A stretch of 8,421 bases of DNA, taken from assembly GCA_947427325.1 (NCBI GenBank), contig CANEHP010000098.1, positions 1-8,421 of the forward strand. The letters are read 5' to 3'. Of the stretch, positions 5,267-8,421 are shown in pieces (the stretch's first letter is position 1; the number at the start of each line of letters is the position of its first letter). The notes under the pieces were generated by a model. It was not told the DNA's origin. It ran no database searches and saw nothing but the letters and a program-made list of their open reading frames with translations. A program made the translations under genes and the position numbers. The DNA is from an uncultured Clostridia bacterium. GTDB taxonomy: Bacteria; Bacillota; Clostridia; Oscillospirales; Ruminococcaceae.

Positions 5267-7084
5267 ATGGCAGAATATTCGAGAGCAAAATTGGAGACTT
5301 TGGAAAATGCGGTTCTGACAAAATCTCCCAATGAGGTTTCCGCAGTTTTCAAGCAGCTGGGAAATCTTATGAACACGGCGAGAGCCTTGGGACTTGCCTG
5401 CCGTTTTAAGGGCTTGCCGTATGTAAGGGCGCTTGTTGAAGGCGGCGCCGATTTTTCCTACACCCGTCCCTCAGGTGCGGGAGGATATTATACCATATTC
5501 TATTGGTTAGCCCCTTTGAATATTAACGAGGCCCTTAGAAAAGGCTTTTTTGTGGACATAAGAGACGGCTTTTTTACCGACAGCGTAAGAAATACGAGCA
5601 TCAGAAGAAATGAGATCAAAAGCTTTACCGTTCTGCCCATGGAACAGCGGACGGAAATAGTAAAATACCTGTGCAAAAACAGGGAAAAGGTCTGCCTTGA
5701 TATAGACGAGCTTTTTTATTACTCGATTATGAGCGGCAGCAAACCCATAACCAAGATTTTAAAGGAATACGGAGCAGGGCTTTCCGAAAAGCGCTTAAAG
5801 GAGCTTACCGACAGCGGACGGGACTATCATTGGACCGAATTTTGCTATATGATGGAGGCTTTGGAGGATAAGGAGTGTATTCCCGTACTAAGCAGACTTG
5901 CCGAGGAATTGGACGGAAAAACCTTTCGCTATACCGATTCGGTTTTTTGGGCGAATTATAACACATATAATAACCGAACCCGCCTGTACGACCCGAAGCT
6001 TTTCAAATTCGTACTTGAATATTTTAATCAAAAGAAAATGAACAAAAAGCAGCTTATGACGGGCGCAATTAACGAAAACAGCGTCGAATGTCTTAGGATC
6101 TGCGCCAAGCTGGGCTGGCTGGATATGCCCCGAAAGCGTGACGAAATGATAAAATACGCTTCGGACAATGAAAAAACCGAATGTACGGCTTTTTTGCTGG
6201 ATTTCAAAAACCGCACCGCCGACCTTAAAGCCGAGCGGGAAAAGGCGGAAAAGAAAATGATGAGGGAGCTTAACGCAGACCCCAATTCCGTTACCGAACT
6301 AAGAAAAATATGGGGCTTTGAAGAAAGAGAGGACGGAGCGGTTGTTATAACACGCTATAAAGGCAAGCGCACCGAAATAGAGGTTCCCGAAAAAATAGGA
6401 AATATGACTGTAAGGGAAATAGGGGATAACGCCTTTTCTGCGGAAGCTCCCAGACTCAGAACGGAACAAATCGGACTGAGACAGAATATAACGCAGATAA
6501 CTCTGCCCGAAACGGTTGAAGCTGTGGGAGATAACGCGTTTTCAGGCTGTTCAAATTTGCGGAAGGTAAATATTCCCGAAGGCGTTAAAAAAATCGGCGC
6601 ATATGCCTTTTCCTCCTGCCTTAAGCTTGGGGAGATAAAAATACCGCCATCTGTGAAGGAAATCGGTAAATGGGCTTTTGCCTCTTGTACAAGCATTTTT
6701 TCCGCCGAATTGCCTGACGGAATTGCCGAAATCGGAGAAAATACATTCTACCGCTGCATTGCTTTAAAAAATCTGTCTATTCCTAATACCGTAACCAAAA
6801 TAGGCAAACAGGCGTTCCAGCTGTGCATTTCTCTTGAAAAGGCAATTATTCCCGAAGGAGTGGGGGAAATTGAAAGCGCTGCCTTTGCAGGCTGTAAAAA
6901 GCTTAAATCCGTCCTGCTCCCTCTGTCGGTAAAGAAAATCAAAAACTATAAATATAAGGATCAGGAAACTCAAACTATTTTTTACATGGACAACGATTTA
7001 ACAGTAACCGTACCCGAAAAAAGCTATGCGGAAAAATACTGCAAGCGCAACAATATCAGATACATGATCAAGGAGCAGGACTAA
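5267..7084 (+). CDS. Ankyrin-like / BspA leucine-rich repeat protein (paralogue 3)
   Basis: This is a 605-residue protein from ATG 5267. The first ankyrin-like unit is the clearest in the family (ARALGLACRFKGLPYVRALV then EGGADFSY, residues 38-65). A variable region follows (66-125), then ankyrin-like units at about 146-180 (LFYYSIMSGSKPITKILKEYGAGLSE) and 264-319, the latter ending in KNRTAD (314-319). The beta segment EDGAVVITRYKGK (355-367) matches gene 3 exactly. An entry repeat (about 373-411), six 23-residue LRRs (412-549) and a cap ending SYAEKYCKRNNIRY follow. The start lacks a convincing Shine-Dalgarno sequence: the 18 nt between the repeat element and the ATG contain only weak AAAGAA-like purines. 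N-terminal alignment with genes 3 and 5 still supports this start. Translation is therefore likely weak, or depends on ribosomes re-initiating after gene 3. The stop overlaps the gene 5 start by 1 nt. It is probably cytoplasmic; function unknown. Confidence 0.87.
   Translation: MAEYSRAKLETLENAVLTKSPNEVSAVFKQLGNLMNTARALGLACRFKGLPYVRALVEGGADFSYTRPSGAGGYYTIFYWLAPLNINEALRKGFFVDIRDGFFTDSVRNTSIRRNEIKSFTVLPMEQRTEIVKYLCKNREKVCLDIDELFYYSIMSGSKPITKILKEYGAGLSEKRLKELTDSGRDYHWTEFCYMMEALEDKECIPVLSRLAEELDGKTFRYTDSVFWANYNTYNNRTRLYDPKLFKFVLEYFNQKKMNKKQLMTGAINENSVECLRICAKLGWLDMPRKRDEMIKYASDNEKTECTAFLLDFKNRTADLKAEREKAEKKMMRELNADPNSVTELRKIWGFEEREDGAVVITRYKGKRTEIEVPEKIGNMTVREIGDNAFSAEAPRLRTEQIGLRQNITQITLPETVEAVGDNAFSGCSNLRKVNIPEGVKKIGAYAFSSCLKLGEIKIPPSVKEIGKWAFASCTSIFSAELPDGIAEIGENTFYRCIALKNLSIPNTVTKIGKQAFQLCISLEKAIIPEGVGEIESAAFAGCKKLKSVLLPLSVKKIKNYKYKDQETQTIFYMDNDLTVTVPEKSYAEKYCKRNNIRYMIKEQD
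6500..6913 (+). repeat. Six in-frame 23-residue BspA-type LRRs in gene 4
   Basis: The units occupy residues 412-434, 435-457, 458-480, 481-503, 504-526 and 527-549, the same count and register as gene 3. This supports a recent common origin of genes 3 and 4. Confidence 0.9.
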
Positions 7085-8421
7085 TGGAAAAGGATCAGGT
7101 TAAAAAAACCGAAATACTGGAAAATGCGGTAATAAACAATTCTCCCGAAGAAATAGCCGGAATTATGAAAAAACTCGGCTCGGTGGAATTTTCCGCAAGG
7201 GCGTTGGGTACGGCCTGCCGCTTTCGGGGCTTGGAAACGGTAAAGGCGCTTACGGAAAACGGCGCAAGCTTTGATATTCCCAAAACCGAGGAAGCGGAAA
7301 AGCGCTATTGCTGTTATGCGGGCATGAACTACGACAACTACCGCTCGAATTTTTCCCTTTGCCTGCTGAATATTTCATGTAAAATTAAAGGGGCTTGCTG
7401 TTTTAAGGGCGTAAAGCTGACTAAGCAGATAAAAAGGGAGAATGATCCCCCTTTGAAGCTTTTGCCCGATGAGAAACGTTTAAAGGTTTTAAAATATCTT
7501 TGCGAAAATAAGGATAAGCTTTCCTTTGACCCTTCGGAAATGCTTTACTATGCCATAGCGGGGGGCGAAGAGCTTATAGCCGCAGAGCTTAAAAAATCGG
7601 GCATAACCCTTTCCCCTCGCCGCATTAAGGCAATAACCGAGGGCGGAGCTTACACTGACGGCTATTGGTATGAGCATCTGAAAATTACAGCGGGTCTGTC
7701 TGCTTCGGACTACCTGCATATTATGGAGCAGATAGCTGTGGAGCTTGACGGTAAGCCCTTTCACTATACCGATAAGGTTTATGAGATAACGAAAAGCCGA
7801 TTTTCCGATATTAGGGCATTTAAGTTTTTTATAGATAATTTCAAGCGTGAAAAAATGAATAAATATCAAATCGTTAAGGATCTGATTACCGCAGGAAATA
7901 TTGAAGCGCTGCCCGTTATTGAGGAAATGGGCTGGTTATCCGTGCCGAAAAAACGTGACGAGCTTATAGAGTTTGCTTCGGATACGGGAAGCCCCGAAGC
8001 GGTGTCATGGCTTCTTGATTTTAAAAATCGCACCGCCGACTTTGTCGCAGAGAGGGAAAAGGCCGAAAAGAAAATGCTTGCCGAGCTGAATGCGTCTCCC
8101 GATTCGGTTATGGCCCTGAAAAAGCTATGGAGCTATAAAAAGGGTGAGGACGGGGGACTTGTGATAACCAACTATAAGGGCAGCGATACGGAGGTCACAG
8201 TCCCCGAAAAAATAGGAAAAAGCCCCGTTACGGCAATAGGAAAGGGCGCATTTGCGGGTAGCTCGGGCTTGTGCGCAGGCATTGTTACCTCCTATGCCTC
8301 TTACGAGCAAATGCGAAATCACAGAAATATTAAAAAAATCACACTGCCTCAAGGCATAAAAATAATAGACACAGGGGCTTTTGCCGATACGTGGGCTCTG
8401 AAGGAAATAAACATTCCCGAA
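7084..8421 (+). CDS. Ankyrin-like / BspA leucine-rich repeat protein (paralogue 4), 3'-truncated by window end
   Basis: The reading frame from ATG 7084 stays open for 446 codons to the last base of the window, so the gene continues beyond it. AAGGAG at 7070-7075 lies 8 nt upstream of the ATG, which shares one base with the gene 4 stop (TAATG). The protein begins MEKDQVKKTEILENAV. It has an ankyrin-like first unit (ARALGTACRFRGLETVKALT, 38-57, then ENGASF) and a variable, cysteine-rich patch (C76, C77, C93, C99, C105, C106). Further ankyrin-like units lie at about 152-185 and 264-319, the latter ending in KNRTAD (314-319). The beta segment, entry repeat and first LRR (420-442) follow before the cut. 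The entry repeat carries a longer, different insertion (about 391-413) than in its paralogues. If its length matches genes 3 and 4, about 160 codons are missing. It is probably the fourth adaptor-like paralogue of the operon. Confidence 0.85.
   Translation, partial: MEKDQVKKTEILENAVINNSPEEIAGIMKKLGSVEFSARALGTACRFRGLETVKALTENGASFDIPKTEEAEKRYCCYAGMNYDNYRSNFSLCLLNISCKIKGACCFKGVKLTKQIKRENDPPLKLLPDEKRLKVLKYLCENKDKLSFDPSEMLYYAIAGGEELIAAELKKSGITLSPRRIKAITEGGAYTDGYWYEHLKITAGLSASDYLHIMEQIAVELDGKPFHYTDKVYEITKSRFSDIRAFKFFIDNFKREKMNKYQIVKDLITAGNIEALPVIEEMGWLSVPKKRDELIEFASDTGSPEAVSWLLDFKNRTADFVAEREKAEKKMLAELNASPDSVMALKKLWSYKKGEDGGLVITNYKGSDTEVTVPEKIGKSPVTAIGKGAFAGSSGLCAGIVTSYASYEQMRNHRNIKKITLPQGIKIIDTGAFADTWALKEINIPE
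8341..8421 (+). repeat. First BspA-type LRR of gene 5, array cut by window end
   Basis: Residues 420-442 form one complete 23-residue unit (TLPQGIKIIDTGAF... onward) and the next begins with NIPE at the window edge, exactly as the second unit begins in genes 2-4. Confidence 0.8.

Overview
The window looks like a moderately AT-rich Clostridia chromosome, probably a gut-type Ruminococcaceae/Oscillospiraceae relative. This is inferred from the AAGGAG-type ribosome binding sites, the consensus sigma-A promoter, the codon use and the protein families; no taxonomic marker gene is present. All coding is on the + strand and forms one tightly packed gene cassette that runs off the right edge.

Layout: positions 1-54 are one end of a small palindromic repeat element. 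A perfect 13-bp hairpin terminator follows at 115-150, then a near-perfect sigma-A promoter at 186-214 and a leader of about 120 nt. Five genes come next. Gene 1 (339-1694) is a VWA-like protein of the DUF2201 type. Genes 2 (1694-3268), 3 (3237-5072), 4 (5267-7084) and 5 (7084 to beyond 8421) are four paralogues. Each joins a degenerate ankyrin-like helical N-terminal half to a C-terminal run of 23-residue BspA/TpLRR (LRR_5) leucine-rich repeats. Gene 5 is cut by the window end after 446 codons.

The junctions are translationally tight: 1-nt TAATG overlaps at 1/2 and 4/5, and a 32-nt overlap at 2/3. The exception is 3/4, where a MITE-like element of about 168 bp with terminal inverted repeats of about 50 bp (5081-5248) sits between a strong, now orphaned Shine-Dalgarno sequence at the end of gene 3 and the start of gene 4. 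The two element ends in the window carry the same terminal sequence in opposite orientation and bracket genes 1-3.

Working model (inference): VWA-like proteins of this type usually work with a MoxR-family AAA+ ATPase, which is not in the window. The ANK-like/LRR paralogues have no signal peptide, membrane segment or recognisable enzyme domain, so they look like intracellular recognition or adaptor proteins. They are diversified in their N-terminal halves and conserved at a central joint. A MoxR/VWA chaperone-like system with an expanded adaptor set is the most interesting reading; what it does cannot be told from sequence alone.
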